A stretch of 64,000 nucleotides of DNA from Staphylococcus lutrae (GCF_002101335.1 NZ_CP020773.1:1984001-2048000); one strand, 5' to 3'; positions 19,500 to 29,038 are shown, numbered from the stretch's first letter. Notes: a model not told the origin generated them from the letters alone. Numbers and translations: made by a program.

Positions 19500-20693
19500 A
19501 TGAAAAGGAAAATATTGATCATCAGCCAAAATTTTTATCCTGAGTTAGGTTCAGCTGCTAACCGTATGAAAAAGATTTTTGAGCAGCTTAATCAACGGGG
19601 GTTTTCACCCATCGTGCTGACAACTGAACCTTCATATCCCAACAAAACATTATTCAAAAACCGTGCTTATTTTGATAGTGAATCGTTGAATGCGTTAGAA
19701 GGGACTCAGATTCATCGCATACGGATGAAATTCGATAAGCAGCACCCCAATTTATGTTATCGCTTGTTGTATTATTTAGAGCTGATGATTAAAGTGAAGG
19801 CCTATCTTAAACAGAAGATTGCTTTTGACAATATATACGTCACAAGTCCAAATATTTTTCTCGCTTGGGCCACATTGTTTTTCAAAACAGATCGTAAAGC
19901 GAAATATTTTTTAGAAATAAGAGACTTGTGGCCGGATAGCTTTTTAGGGGTAGGTGCACTTCAGCTTAAATGGACATTCCCACTCCTTAAATTTTTGGAA
20001 AAGAAGATGTATCAATCTGCCGATGAAATTGTCGTTAATAATCCCTATTTCGAACAACATATTAAAGCAATGATAGGTGAAACGTCATCTTTTATTTATT
20101 TACCCAATGCCTTTACGAAAGATGAGGTTCAAGTTCAACAAAAAAGACCCTATTTTTCAGTGATTTATAGTGGGAATTTAGGTTATGCGCAAAATGTTGA
20201 ACAACTGATTGATATTGCACGCCAACTTAATCAAGCACATATTCATTTTACAGTAATGATTTATGGCGTCCATGCCCACCAATTTCGCCAAGTCGTTAAA
20301 AATGAGGGATTATCGTATGTGCACCTTATTCCACCTATGAAGCGCACGCCTTGTTTAAAGATGATTTCAGAACATCATGTGTCACTTTCCATTTTAAAAC
20401 CTACAGGTGTATTTATGAACGTGATGCCTGGCAAAGTGATGGATAGTATTTGTTGCGGGACGCCTGTTGTGTGTAACTTAGGTGCGCCTGTTGATCAACT
20501 CATTCAACAGTATGGTGTGGGCTATGCTAAAGCACATGCTTCAACAGAAGACATCATCGCTTATATAAAGCAGTTGAAAAATGATCATGAGACCTTGACG
20601 CAAACGATTTCACATACAGTAAAATTGCGCGATGAAGCATTGATGTGGGAAAGGAATATTGAGAAATTAATCGCACGATTGAGGGGGAATTAG
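19500..20693 (+). CDS. Glycosyltransferase family 4
   Basis: GT-B glycosyltransferase of 397 residues. The N-terminal donor/acceptor domain opens with ILIISQNFYPELGSAANRM, similar to WbuB/WcaI-type enzymes of polysaccharide loci. The C-terminal nucleotide-sugar domain begins near FSVIYSGNLGYAQNV and contains PGKVMDSICCGTPVVCN, where a family-4 enzyme carries its second conserved acidic region. The chosen ATG follows GAGGGG by about six bases. Its sugar and linkage cannot be predicted. It directly precedes a gene of unknown function with no gap. Confidence 0.83.
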   Translation: MKRKILIISQNFYPELGSAANRMKKIFEQLNQRGFSPIVLTTEPSYPNKTLFKNRAYFDSESLNALEGTQIHRIRMKFDKQHPNLCYRLLYYLELMIKVKAYLKQKIAFDNIYVTSPNIFLAWATLFFKTDRKAKYFLEIRDLWPDSFLGVGALQLKWTFPLLKFLEKKMYQSADEIVVNNPYFEQHIKAMIGETSSFIYLPNAFTKDEVQVQQKRPYFSVIYSGNLGYAQNVEQLIDIARQLNQAHIHFTVMIYGVHAHQFRQVVKNEGLSYVHLIPPMKRTPCLKMISEHHVSLSILKPTGVFMNVMPGKVMDSICCGTPVVCNLGAPVDQLIQQYGVGYAKAHASTEDIIAYIKQLKNDHETLTQTISHTVKLRDEALMWERNIEKLIARLRGN

Positions 20694-21266
20694 ATGGATG
20701 CACAAGTGGAAGATTTTTTACGTAATACCTCATATACGGGGGCTTATGTGGCTGTTTTTGCCGATCAAAGTGCACTGTATTCAGACGAAGCATGTACCCA
20801 AAAGGTCGTCATAAATGACGTCGCAAGCACGATTTGTCTCGTACGTTATGAGTTTGAAAAGGGACAGAAACTCGCAATTCAGGACAAAACAGAGACGTAT
20901 TTTGTACATAAACAGCAGGTGGAACTCCTTCTATATGTGGATTGGCAATCTTCACAAAATCAGATTCAATTGGCGCACTTCGATAAGGAATGGAAAACAT
21001 TTCAACTGGATACACCAATGCATGAGAAGGTGTGTCCGCATCAAAATAGTTGGCTACATATCGCCCAGCATTTAAATGTGTTACAAGCAGTGCAAGAGCG
21101 ACAACATCGTTTTATCGTACAAAAAGTGTTAGGTGATGCGATTGAAAAACGTCATTTTGTAGCACAACTCATTGAACAGAGAGAGACGTTAAAGACACGC
21201 TATTTAAAGTTACGACATTCAAAATTAGGAAAAATTCAGATTAAGTTATGGGAGCGACGCTCATGA
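20694..21266 (+). CDS. Protein of unknown function in glycopolymer cluster (190 aa)
   Basis: I do not recognise this protein. It has 190 residues, no signal peptide and no membrane helix. The first 110 residues look like a compact alternating-strand domain (AYVAVFADQSALYSD, FVHKQQVELLLYVDW); the last 80 are helical and rich in Gln, Arg and Lys, ending in a basic amphipathic tail (HSKLGKIQIKLWERRS). It begins on the base after the preceding stop, with GAGGGGG as ribosome-binding site, and its stop overlaps the next ATG by four bases. A role as partner of the flanking glycosyltransferases is possible. Confidence 0.75.
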   Translation: MDAQVEDFLRNTSYTGAYVAVFADQSALYSDEACTQKVVINDVASTICLVRYEFEKGQKLAIQDKTETYFVHKQQVELLLYVDWQSSQNQIQLAHFDKEWKTFQLDTPMHEKVCPHQNSWLHIAQHLNVLQAVQERQHRFIVQKVLGDAIEKRHFVAQLIEQRETLKTRYLKLRHSKLGKIQIKLWERRS

Positions 21267-23842
21267 ATTTTAAAGCGATCAAACAATTATTTTTTGGCTC
21301 TCCTAAGCCATTTCAGATGACAAGAGAACCGATTCCTTTTGATGAAACAGAGACGCCAGCACTTGAACATTTAGCAGAATTGTTGGATATCGAGCCGAGT
21401 AAAGCATTTTTTGAAATCAGTGAAACCCCGTATTTAAAACCTTTCGTAGATTACTTAAAAACGTATCACGAAGTTGGAAGAGGCGATCAAAATGCGGATT
21501 ACGAAGCGTTATTAAAGCAGAGTGAACGCACGCAATCGCGTCGCACGTTACCGCTGAAGGTCGGTATTGTATCGGATCTATTTTTATATCGTGCATTAGA
21601 GGGGGCATGTGAACTTGAGTATATCAATCAACCCCAGTGCATGACACAATATGATTTCGTCATTATTGCTTCAACATGGGAAGGGGTAGACGGTTATTGG
21701 AGAGGTAATACGCAGATGCATAGTACGCGATTTCAAGAGTTACAACAATTAATGGCGGACTGTCAATCTCGAAACATTCCGGTCGTTTTTTTTAATAAGG
21801 AAGATCCTGTTAATTTTGAAGTGTTTCAAATGCATGCACAATGTGCGGACGTTGTCATCACGACAGAAGTGGCATTAGTAGAAAAATATAAAGCATTGCT
21901 TGGTCATCAACGTGTGAAAGCGATGCATTTCCCGGTCAATCCTGAATGGCATCATCCCATCGGTACTCACAGAGCGGCGACAAAACGGGATGTCGTCTTT
22001 GCAGGTTCATGGCTGAATAAGTATGAAGAACGTACAAACGATATGATGATGCTTTTTGACGGTGCTTTGGAGAATGGGTTAGATTTGACAATATTTGATC
22101 GTAATTTATGGCACAATCGAACGAAATATCAATATCCAGCGCGTTATTTACCTTATATTGCTGCACCACTCACACATGCACATACTTTAACGATGTATCG
22201 GACATTTCCTATTGTGCTTAATCTTAACACGGTGAAATATTCAAAGAGTATGTGTGCAAATCGTATCTTTGAACAGCAAGCGATGGGGAGTTTTTTAGTT
22301 TCAAATTACAATGCCTTTGTAAATATGACTTTTCCACAAATACAGATTATTTTTGAATTGGCGGATATGGCCAAAGTGAAAAAGCTGGATGCGATGCTGA
22401 TGAATCGTGCACGGGCAATCGGGACACAGAAGATGATGCTCTCGATGACCCATGTCCATTGGTTAAATGAAATGGCACAATTTCTTGGTCGATCTACGCC
22501 AAATCTCTCTAACCCATGGGTCAGCGTGATTATTTCGGACGATGATGCGTTGGCATCTGACATGTTCCAAGCACAAACCTATCAACATAAAAAAAGTGTC
22601 TCTCGTATCGCTGATGTGGATACGCCATTTTATACGTACTTCAGTTCGCAACATCAGTATGCACCTGAGTATCTTGCGGATTTAATGGCGGCAACGGTCT
22701 ATACTCAAAGCCCATTCATAACCAAAATGGCACAAGGTTATCGCTATGTAGATACATTTGAGGAACGAGAACTGACTTTATTTCAACGTGATTCAGTCGA
22801 CGAGACCGACAGGGAGCAGCAGGGGTTTGCATTAGATTTGACCTTTGTAGATGATATGCCACAGCAAAGTGTTGTACATCATCAGCAACCGGCATTGAGT
22901 GTGATTGTACCGGTTCATAATAATGGGACACATTTAGAACATAAGTGTTTGCGTTCGATGATTAGCCACACCTTATTTCCGCAACTTGAAATCATACTTG
23001 TCGATGATGGATCAACCGATGATTATACGAAACGACTCATTGCTTTATATTGCCAGTGGTATGCCAATATTCGTGTCATTGAATTAGCAAAAGCATCAGG
23101 TAGTGCATCAACACCGCGAAATGTGGGAATAGAACGTGCACAAGCTCCACTGATTGCTTTTTTAGATCCTGATAATGAGTGGGTAGGAGAAGGGATGACA
23201 CAGCTGTTCAATGAGATGCGCGCACATCCAGAAATCGATGTGGTCGTTGGCAACATGATTAAAGCAGACGATAATCAAACACAAGTGCATCGTTATTATG
23301 ATGCTTTCGTTGCAGTTGCACAAGCGGATAGAACAGAGGATACACGAACATTGCTCCATAATATGAAACTTAAAACTGCGAGCATTCAAGCCTTGATTAC
23401 GAAAAAATCATTGTTACAACGCCATAAGATTCGAATGGTACCTGGTGCGCTTGGACAGGATTCGCTCTTCTTTTTACAATTGATGCATTATGCACGTGTT
23501 GTAAAAGTCGTCAATCACAATATTCATGTATATTATGCAGCAAACACGAACTCTATGACCAATCAAATCACAGCCGAGTTTTTTAATAAATACGAGCGAT
23601 TAGAGGAAGAAAAAATCAACTTTTTGACAAAACAAGGTTATATAGACACGTATATGAAATATCGCTTTAATTACTATATCTATCATTGGTATATCGCACG
23701 ATTGAAACGTTCAACACTTCATAGTGAAGAAACGATTCAAGCATTTCTACGTATTGTTGAACGCTATGCATCATTTAAACGACCGCACGATGCAACGTTA
23801 TTAAAAGAAATAGAACAATTAAAAAGAAAGGTGAAATCATGA
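21263..23842 (+). CDS. Two-domain glycosyltransferase (CgeB-like GT-B + GT2)
   Basis: An 859-residue protein joining two glycosyltransferase folds. Residues about 95-420 resemble the CgeB/YkvP-type GT-B domain (RDVVFAGSWLNKYEERTNDM; KSMCANRIFEQQAMGSFLVS). Residues about 543-760 are a GT2 GT-A domain: PALSVIVPVHNNG, the nucleotide-binding LVDDGSTDDY near 577, TPRNVGIERA and the metal-binding AFLDPDNEW near 634. A helical, basic C-terminus follows. ATG at 21263 is chosen because GGGAG lies eight bases upstream and it forms an ATGA overlap with the previous stop. It may add two different sugars or a repeat unit. Confidence 0.83.
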   Translation: MNFKAIKQLFFGSPKPFQMTREPIPFDETETPALEHLAELLDIEPSKAFFEISETPYLKPFVDYLKTYHEVGRGDQNADYEALLKQSERTQSRRTLPLKVGIVSDLFLYRALEGACELEYINQPQCMTQYDFVIIASTWEGVDGYWRGNTQMHSTRFQELQQLMADCQSRNIPVVFFNKEDPVNFEVFQMHAQCADVVITTEVALVEKYKALLGHQRVKAMHFPVNPEWHHPIGTHRAATKRDVVFAGSWLNKYEERTNDMMMLFDGALENGLDLTIFDRNLWHNRTKYQYPARYLPYIAAPLTHAHTLTMYRTFPIVLNLNTVKYSKSMCANRIFEQQAMGSFLVSNYNAFVNMTFPQIQIIFELADMAKVKKLDAMLMNRARAIGTQKMMLSMTHVHWLNEMAQFLGRSTPNLSNPWVSVIISDDDALASDMFQAQTYQHKKSVSRIADVDTPFYTYFSSQHQYAPEYLADLMAATVYTQSPFITKMAQGYRYVDTFEERELTLFQRDSVDETDREQQGFALDLTFVDDMPQQSVVHHQQPALSVIVPVHNNGTHLEHKCLRSMISHTLFPQLEIILVDDGSTDDYTKRLIALYCQWYANIRVIELAKASGSASTPRNVGIERAQAPLIAFLDPDNEWVGEGMTQLFNEMRAHPEIDVVVGNMIKADDNQTQVHRYYDAFVAVAQADRTEDTRTLLHNMKLKTASIQALITKKSLLQRHKIRMVPGALGQDSLFFLQLMHYARVVKVVNHNIHVYYAANTNSMTNQITAEFFNKYERLEEEKINFLTKQGYIDTYMKYRFNYYIYHWYIARLKRSTLHSEETIQAFLRIVERYASFKRPHDATLLKEIEQLKRKVKS

Positions 23843-24987
23843 GCTATTTATTGATTACGAACACCTATCCTAATCAAGAAAAAATTTATGCGAATGCCTT
23901 TTTACATCGCCGAGTGAAAGGCTATCAACAACATCAAATAGAAATGACGGTTGTTGTATTTACAACAAAAATCAAACGAGATGCATACTATGACGGCGTA
24001 AAAGTGATGTACATGGATGAAGCACAGTTATATAGCCATTTGAAAAATCATCACTACGACAAGTTATTATTTCACTTTATTAACTACAAGATGTTTCGTG
24101 CGATTGAACGATTAGCGGAAAAACCACCCATTGTTGTATGGCTACATGGATTTGAAGCAGAAGCATGGTACACGCGCTATTATAACTACTTATCATCCGC
24201 AACAGCGTTGAAAGCACAGTTACAAAAAAAAGAGACACATTATGAGTATCAGAAAGCCTTTTTGAAAGATTTAATGACGCGTAAAGATTTAGAAATTCAA
24301 TTTGTTTACATCTCAGAACGATTTAAAGTGCTATATGTAGATCCTTTTGTTGGTGTCACTCCGGAACGGTATCACATTATTCCTAATATTGTAGATGCTC
24401 AAATTTTTCCATATACGCCTAAACAAGTGGAAGATCGCTTTCGTATCGTGTCCATTCGACCTTTCACAGCGAAAAACTATGCCAATGATTTAACGGTAGA
24501 AGTGATTCAACAATTAGCAAAACGGCGGTATTTCAAAAAATTGTCATTTTCAATCTATGGTGAAGGTCCGTTATTTGAAAAACTGACGGCGCCATTGAAA
24601 AAATATCGTAACGTTCAACTGCATCAAAAATTTGTTCCTCAACAAGACATCACTCATATTCATCAACAACATGGCATTTATTTAGGTCCTTCACGCCATG
24701 ATTCACAGGGAGTTTCATTAAATGAAGCCATGAGTTCAGGTCTTGTACCAATATCGAATGCGATTGGAGGTATCCCAGACTTTATTGAGCATGGTATTTC
24801 TGGTTATTTAGCACCGCGAAATGATGTTGAACGCATGGCGCTTTACATCGATGAACTGATCCAAAATCCTGATGTCTTTCTGCAGATGAGTCAAAATGCT
24901 GCATCAATGATTCAACGTAAGACGGGGGCGGATGTTGTTATTCAAAAAGAATTAGAGGTGATCACAGATGGCAAGTATCGATTATAA
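23839..24987 (+). CDS. Glycosyltransferase family 4
   Basis: GT-B enzyme of 382 residues. The N-terminus reads LLITNTYPNQEKIYANAF, and PIVVWLHGFEAEAWY lies near residue 95. The C-terminal domain has RIVSIRPFTAKNYANDL, FSIYGEGPLFEKL and the family-4 donor-binding region HDSQGVSLNEAMSSGLVP near 288-305, followed by SNAIGGIPDFIEHGISGYL. It is coupled to the upstream gene by an ATGA overlap and overlaps the next start by 20 bases. Confidence 0.87.
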   Translation: MSYLLITNTYPNQEKIYANAFLHRRVKGYQQHQIEMTVVVFTTKIKRDAYYDGVKVMYMDEAQLYSHLKNHHYDKLLFHFINYKMFRAIERLAEKPPIVVWLHGFEAEAWYTRYYNYLSSATALKAQLQKKETHYEYQKAFLKDLMTRKDLEIQFVYISERFKVLYVDPFVGVTPERYHIIPNIVDAQIFPYTPKQVEDRFRIVSIRPFTAKNYANDLTVEVIQQLAKRRYFKKLSFSIYGEGPLFEKLTAPLKKYRNVQLHQKFVPQQDITHIHQQHGIYLGPSRHDSQGVSLNEAMSSGLVPISNAIGGIPDFIEHGISGYLAPRNDVERMALYIDELIQNPDVFLQMSQNAASMIQRKTGADVVIQKELEVITDGKYRL

Positions 24988-25327
24988 ACGTGCATATGAA
25001 TATTTAGAGTCCCAATTAGAAGATATCATGCTAGAAACAGCGACATTGTTAGATCATAATCCAGCAACACTTAGAATCGATGAAATCTTGACACATCAGG
25101 AAGAAGAAGGGGTGATAGATGTCATCGTCTGTAGTTCTGGTGAAAAGATGACATATGCGCTCTATATTTATAAAAAAGGTGAATCGGTAGCAACGGAGAA
25201 AATCATGTATCAACATCAAAATGTATTTCACTTGACTTTAGAACCTGGGAAATATCGTATTAAAGCATTTGTGAAGCAAAATCAGCAACAGAAAGTTTCA
25301 GATACAGCACAAATTAAAGTCTATTGA
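24968..25327 (+). CDS. Small protein of unknown function, Ig-like fold candidate
   Basis: A 119-residue protein that I do not recognise. A helical N-terminus (about 1-30, YLESQLEDIMLETATLL) precedes a strand-rich domain. Its MTYALYIYKKGE and the closing LTLEPGKYRIKAFVKQN resemble the edges of a Y_Y_Y or fibronectin-like beta sandwich. There is no signal peptide, so it probably acts inside the cell. The start lies 20 bases inside the preceding glycosyltransferase gene. Confidence 0.7.
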   Translation: MASIDYKRAYEYLESQLEDIMLETATLLDHNPATLRIDEILTHQEEEGVIDVIVCSSGEKMTYALYIYKKGESVATEKIMYQHQNVFHLTLEPGKYRIKAFVKQNQQQKVSDTAQIKVY

Positions 25328-25340
25328 GGGGGACGCTGAC

Positions 25341-26057
25341 ATGGTTCAAAATGAATATTTTCTTACGCGTGACCTTAATAATGATGAAACAATGTTACGA
25401 ATTGATTTTAAAGGTAAAGATATTGACGTACGACCAGCAAATGAATTTTCATCAATAATGAAGACGATACGCAAGATTGAACTCCATTTTTATTATCCAA
25501 TTCACGCTCAGCAACTCGCTTTATATCATCAAATTGTCACTCAAATTTCTACACAAACAATCATAAAAATTCAGTTGCACGCTATCCAAATTGATGAAAG
25601 TAAATTGCTAGCCGTTTTAGAACCACTCGAAAAGCGCTTTACTATGAATATTTATCATTTTCAAAATGGACAATGTACGGTGATGTATTTTGCTTTAGAT
25701 CGTGTGTCTTATGATGAAAGTCATAATCAGCGATTGATGTCACAACTACTTATAAATTGGGCAGATGAAAAAATGAAACCTGTCCTGAATGTCATGCAGT
25801 TAAAGCAAGAAATTCTCAAATTAAATAAAGATTATGAAATGTTATATGAAACGTATCGACATACGCACGAACGGATGCAATATGCTTTTCGAACACTACA
25901 TCAATTTAAACGAAGTGCTTGGAAATATAAGAAAAAGTATCTTGCACATGAATCATGGATTCGACGATTAGAACAAATTTCATACTATCAAAAAAGACTG
26001 AATCGGACGAATATAAAAAAAGGCGTGAAGTTGATTTGGAAGAAGGTGAAATCATGA
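25341..26057 (+). CDS. Protein of unknown function with helical C-terminus
   Basis: A 238-residue protein of unknown function. Residues 1-130 appear mixed alpha/beta. From about 145 it is strongly helical and likely coiled-coil (MQLKQEILKLNKDYEMLYET), ending in a highly basic segment (NIKKGVKLIWKKVKS) that could touch membrane lipid phosphates. GAGGGGG lies upstream of the ATG at 25341. Its last four bases form an ATGA overlap with the next gene, and its 3' end shares 15 identical bases with the 3' end of the fused glycosyltransferase gene. Confidence 0.72.
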   Translation: MVQNEYFLTRDLNNDETMLRIDFKGKDIDVRPANEFSSIMKTIRKIELHFYYPIHAQQLALYHQIVTQISTQTIIKIQLHAIQIDESKLLAVLEPLEKRFTMNIYHFQNGQCTVMYFALDRVSYDESHNQRLMSQLLINWADEKMKPVLNVMQLKQEILKLNKDYEMLYETYRHTHERMQYAFRTLHQFKRSAWKYKKKYLAHESWIRRLEQISYYQKRLNRTNIKKGVKLIWKKVKS

Positions 26058-28054
26058 CAAAACGTGAGATGCAATATACGCAAGAACAAATTGAAGCAAT
26101 GCACCAACCGATACCAAAACAAAGTCATTTATTAATTAATGAGATTCGACATACGCAAAATATTCCATATACTCAAGCATTGAAAAAAGGTATTGCATGT
26201 ATTTGGTTTGTCCCTCAACAATTTGACCTTGAGACGATTGCACGATTACACCGTACTTATGATCAGCTCATTCTCGTTTTTCAGTGGGAGGACGGCCTTT
26301 CAAAACTGATGCAATCTCCATTGCGCCATGAAAACCATCTCTTTTCTGTATTGGATCAGCGTCATTTTAATGTATCATTTGCATTTGCGATACAACAAAT
26401 TGAAGTGTCGCATGTGGTGCTCACATTAGAATCAGAGACGCCACTCACAAGTCTCCCGATTGCGAACCATGAAGTGGCATCGCATGTGTTATATCGACTC
26501 GCAAATGATAAAATTTACCCAACGGCATTGATGAAAGGTTTGAATTTGTATGAGCCAATTAATGCTTTCGTGAAATGTTATATCGATGAGGTATGTTATC
26601 GTACGCCAGGTATTTCAGAAATACGATTATTTTCGGAATATGTGCAAACAAAAGGCGTGAAGATTAAGCATCGACAAGCTGTTTATGAAGCGTTAGAGAC
26701 CATCGAGGCGATTTATAATGTAACAGATGCTACGGATATGTCGTGTTATCCGGAAGTGAACGCGTTAATTCGTCAAATACGTCGATTTCTTGACACACAA
26801 GATCCAGAAACAGTAAGGCAGATCAAGCAAGACATCTATGAGAAAATGCCGATTTTTCATTACCATTTATTGAATGAAGGGCATGCAGAAACGCTCGTCA
26901 TTGCGTACTGTTTTCCACCGTACATTGACACGAGTGGAAATGTCATGGCTAAGCGTATTCGAGATAAAGGGGAAATTGTGGATATCATTTCGAATGACAT
27001 GTCACGAATTCGGCAGAAAGATGAAAAACTGAATACTTTAGCAGCGCATTTGGTCGACACACATTATTTACTCGATGCAAAACAAGCCTTTTCAAGTTGG
27101 GAAAGTATTGCTGGTTTTACCGAGCAAGGTTTAGAGGTCCTTGCACAGCATCCTAAAATGTATCGTCATTTATATTCAAGAGCGATGTTTCCACAATCTC
27201 ATTTTTTAGCTTTTGAAATTAAATTAGAGCAACCAGAGATTTATTGGAGAGCAGAGTTTTCAGACCCTTTACATACCACTGTGACGAGTGATTTAAGGTA
27301 TGCGCCAATTCAAGATGCGTCTTATATTGACAGCGTGAAGCAACGACTCCATCGAGAGTGGCGTCCTCTCGTTGATGATAATGTATTCAATGTATGTGAA
27401 TTGTTAGCGCTCAGTCATGCGGACGAACTGATTTTTACGAATGAACATCAGCTCAAATATATGATTGAACGTTTTGATGAAAAAATGAAGCAATCGATTC
27501 AGTCACGTGCTGTTATTTCAAGACACCCGATTCCACGACCTCACGACTATAAGAAAGTAAATACGCATTATCCACTAGATCCGGATTTGATTCATTTAGG
27601 TTATTTTGGCAACTTCTATGCGACGCGTGGATTTAATGAAATTGAACTTGTATGTAAATATTTGGAAGCAAAAGGGGAAACGGCGTTTAAAATTCATTGT
27701 TTTACAAATATTCGTGGCAATATTAAAAATATATATCGTAACAGTGATTTTAAAGATTATATCGTCTTACATCCTTTGGTCGGTTATTTTGAATTTTTAA
27801 ATATCACTCAAAAATTTGACGGATTGCTATTATTTGATGCCCATACAACAGGAATTAAAACCATTAATCCTTATGTGCCATCCAAATTAAGTGATTATAA
27901 AGGAAGTGGCAAAAAGGTGTGGGCGTTTGTAGAAGAAGGGAGTACGATGGCACAAGATAACGATATCATTCACACACTTATGGCAGATTTCGATCACTAT
28001 ATTGATGGTTTTCAGCAAATTAAAGCGGCTGTAGTGAGATTGAAGCGGGATTAA
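26054..28054 (+). CDS. Large putative GT-B glycosyltransferase of unclear family
   Basis: A 666-residue protein. The last 370 residues look like a GT-B enzyme: LVIAYCFPPYIDTSGNVMAK (near 280) is the kind of N-terminal motif seen in GT4/GT1 enzymes, LIHLGYFGNFYATRGFNEI (near 515) starts a second Rossmann-type domain, and PYVPSKLSDYKGSGKKVWAF takes the place of the usual donor-binding segment. Residues 1-270 are an extra domain that I cannot assign. The start was chosen by the ATGA overlap and AAGGTG upstream; a longer frame reads back into the previous gene. Confidence 0.7.
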   Translation: MTKREMQYTQEQIEAMHQPIPKQSHLLINEIRHTQNIPYTQALKKGIACIWFVPQQFDLETIARLHRTYDQLILVFQWEDGLSKLMQSPLRHENHLFSVLDQRHFNVSFAFAIQQIEVSHVVLTLESETPLTSLPIANHEVASHVLYRLANDKIYPTALMKGLNLYEPINAFVKCYIDEVCYRTPGISEIRLFSEYVQTKGVKIKHRQAVYEALETIEAIYNVTDATDMSCYPEVNALIRQIRRFLDTQDPETVRQIKQDIYEKMPIFHYHLLNEGHAETLVIAYCFPPYIDTSGNVMAKRIRDKGEIVDIISNDMSRIRQKDEKLNTLAAHLVDTHYLLDAKQAFSSWESIAGFTEQGLEVLAQHPKMYRHLYSRAMFPQSHFLAFEIKLEQPEIYWRAEFSDPLHTTVTSDLRYAPIQDASYIDSVKQRLHREWRPLVDDNVFNVCELLALSHADELIFTNEHQLKYMIERFDEKMKQSIQSRAVISRHPIPRPHDYKKVNTHYPLDPDLIHLGYFGNFYATRGFNEIELVCKYLEAKGETAFKIHCFTNIRGNIKNIYRNSDFKDYIVLHPLVGYFEFLNITQKFDGLLLFDAHTTGIKTINPYVPSKLSDYKGSGKKVWAFVEEGSTMAQDNDIIHTLMADFDHYIDGFQQIKAAVVRLKRD

Positions 28055-28074
28055 GTGAAAAATGAGGTGTTCTG

Positions 28075-28986
28075 ATGACATATAAAGTAAAAGTAGATCA
28101 CGTATCTAAAATTTATGACTTAAATAAAAGTAAAGTTAACAAAATACTGGCACTGTTATCCTTTGGCTACTTTTATCGACCGAAACCTTATTATGCATTA
28201 TACAATATTTCGTTCGAAGTTGAACCAGGAATGTCTGTGGGTTTGATAGGATTAAATGGTTCAGGTAAATCGACATTATCCAATATTTTAGCTGAGGTGT
28301 TACAACCTACAAAAGGGTCTGTCGACATTAATGGCCAATCGTCATTGATTGCGATTTCAGCCGGCTTAAATAATGATTTTACAGGTGAAGAAAATATTCG
28401 GTATAAATGTTTGATGCATGGCATGTCTTTAAAAGAAATTAATCACGTTTTTGATGACATCGTCGCTTTTTCTGAACTTGATGATTTTATTTATCAACCG
28501 ATTAAAAGTTATTCAAGTGGAATGAAAGCACGGCTTGGATTTTCAATTGCGATTCACACGAACCCGGATGTCCTTATTGTAGATGAAGCATTATCAGTTG
28601 GAGATGAAACGTTTGCAAATAAGTGTATTGCAAAAATGAAAGCTTTGCAGGAAGAAGGAAAAACAATCTTTTTTGTGTCGCATTCTGCTGCACAAATTAA
28701 AAACATGTGTGATCGCGCGATTTGGATTCATTATGGAGAAATGGTTGCGTACGGTGAAGTGAACGAAGTCGTTCAACGTTATAATACGTTAATTAGAGGG
28801 TTTAAAGCACGTGATAAAAAAGGGCAGCTGGCTTATAAAAAGAAAATGTTGACATTACAACAACAGCGAAATGATGCCATTGAACAACATGAATGGGATG
28901 TTGACGATAAAAGAAGCCTTTTTTCATTACTCGGAAGCGGCGTGTTATTTCTCTTCGCCTTGTTATGGCAAATCGGTGTGCTTTAA
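28075..28986 (+). CDS. TagH-like ABC transporter ATPase with C-terminal membrane anchor
   Basis: ATP-binding subunit of 303 residues for polysaccharide or teichoic-acid export. Walker A is GLNGSGKST (about 59-67), the ABC signature is YSSGMKARLGF near 142, Walker B is VLIVDEAL near 163 and the switch His is in FFVSHSAAQ. The insertion between beta strands (NKILALLSFGYFYRPKPYYAL) is typical of the TagH/Wzt group. After the ATPase core, a charged helical stretch leads to a single hydrophobic segment at about 284-301. It should pair with the permease at 18668. Confidence 0.9.
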   Translation: MTYKVKVDHVSKIYDLNKSKVNKILALLSFGYFYRPKPYYALYNISFEVEPGMSVGLIGLNGSGKSTLSNILAEVLQPTKGSVDINGQSSLIAISAGLNNDFTGEENIRYKCLMHGMSLKEINHVFDDIVAFSELDDFIYQPIKSYSSGMKARLGFSIAIHTNPDVLIVDEALSVGDETFANKCIAKMKALQEEGKTIFFVSHSAAQIKNMCDRAIWIHYGEMVAYGEVNEVVQRYNTLIRGFKARDKKGQLAYKKKMLTLQQQRNDAIEQHEWDVDDKRSLFSLLGSGVLFLFALLWQIGVL

Positions 28987-29038
28987 TATTGATGTAAAAA
29001 GGAATCGTTAGTGTCTATGAAAAGAAGGAGGGGCGAAA

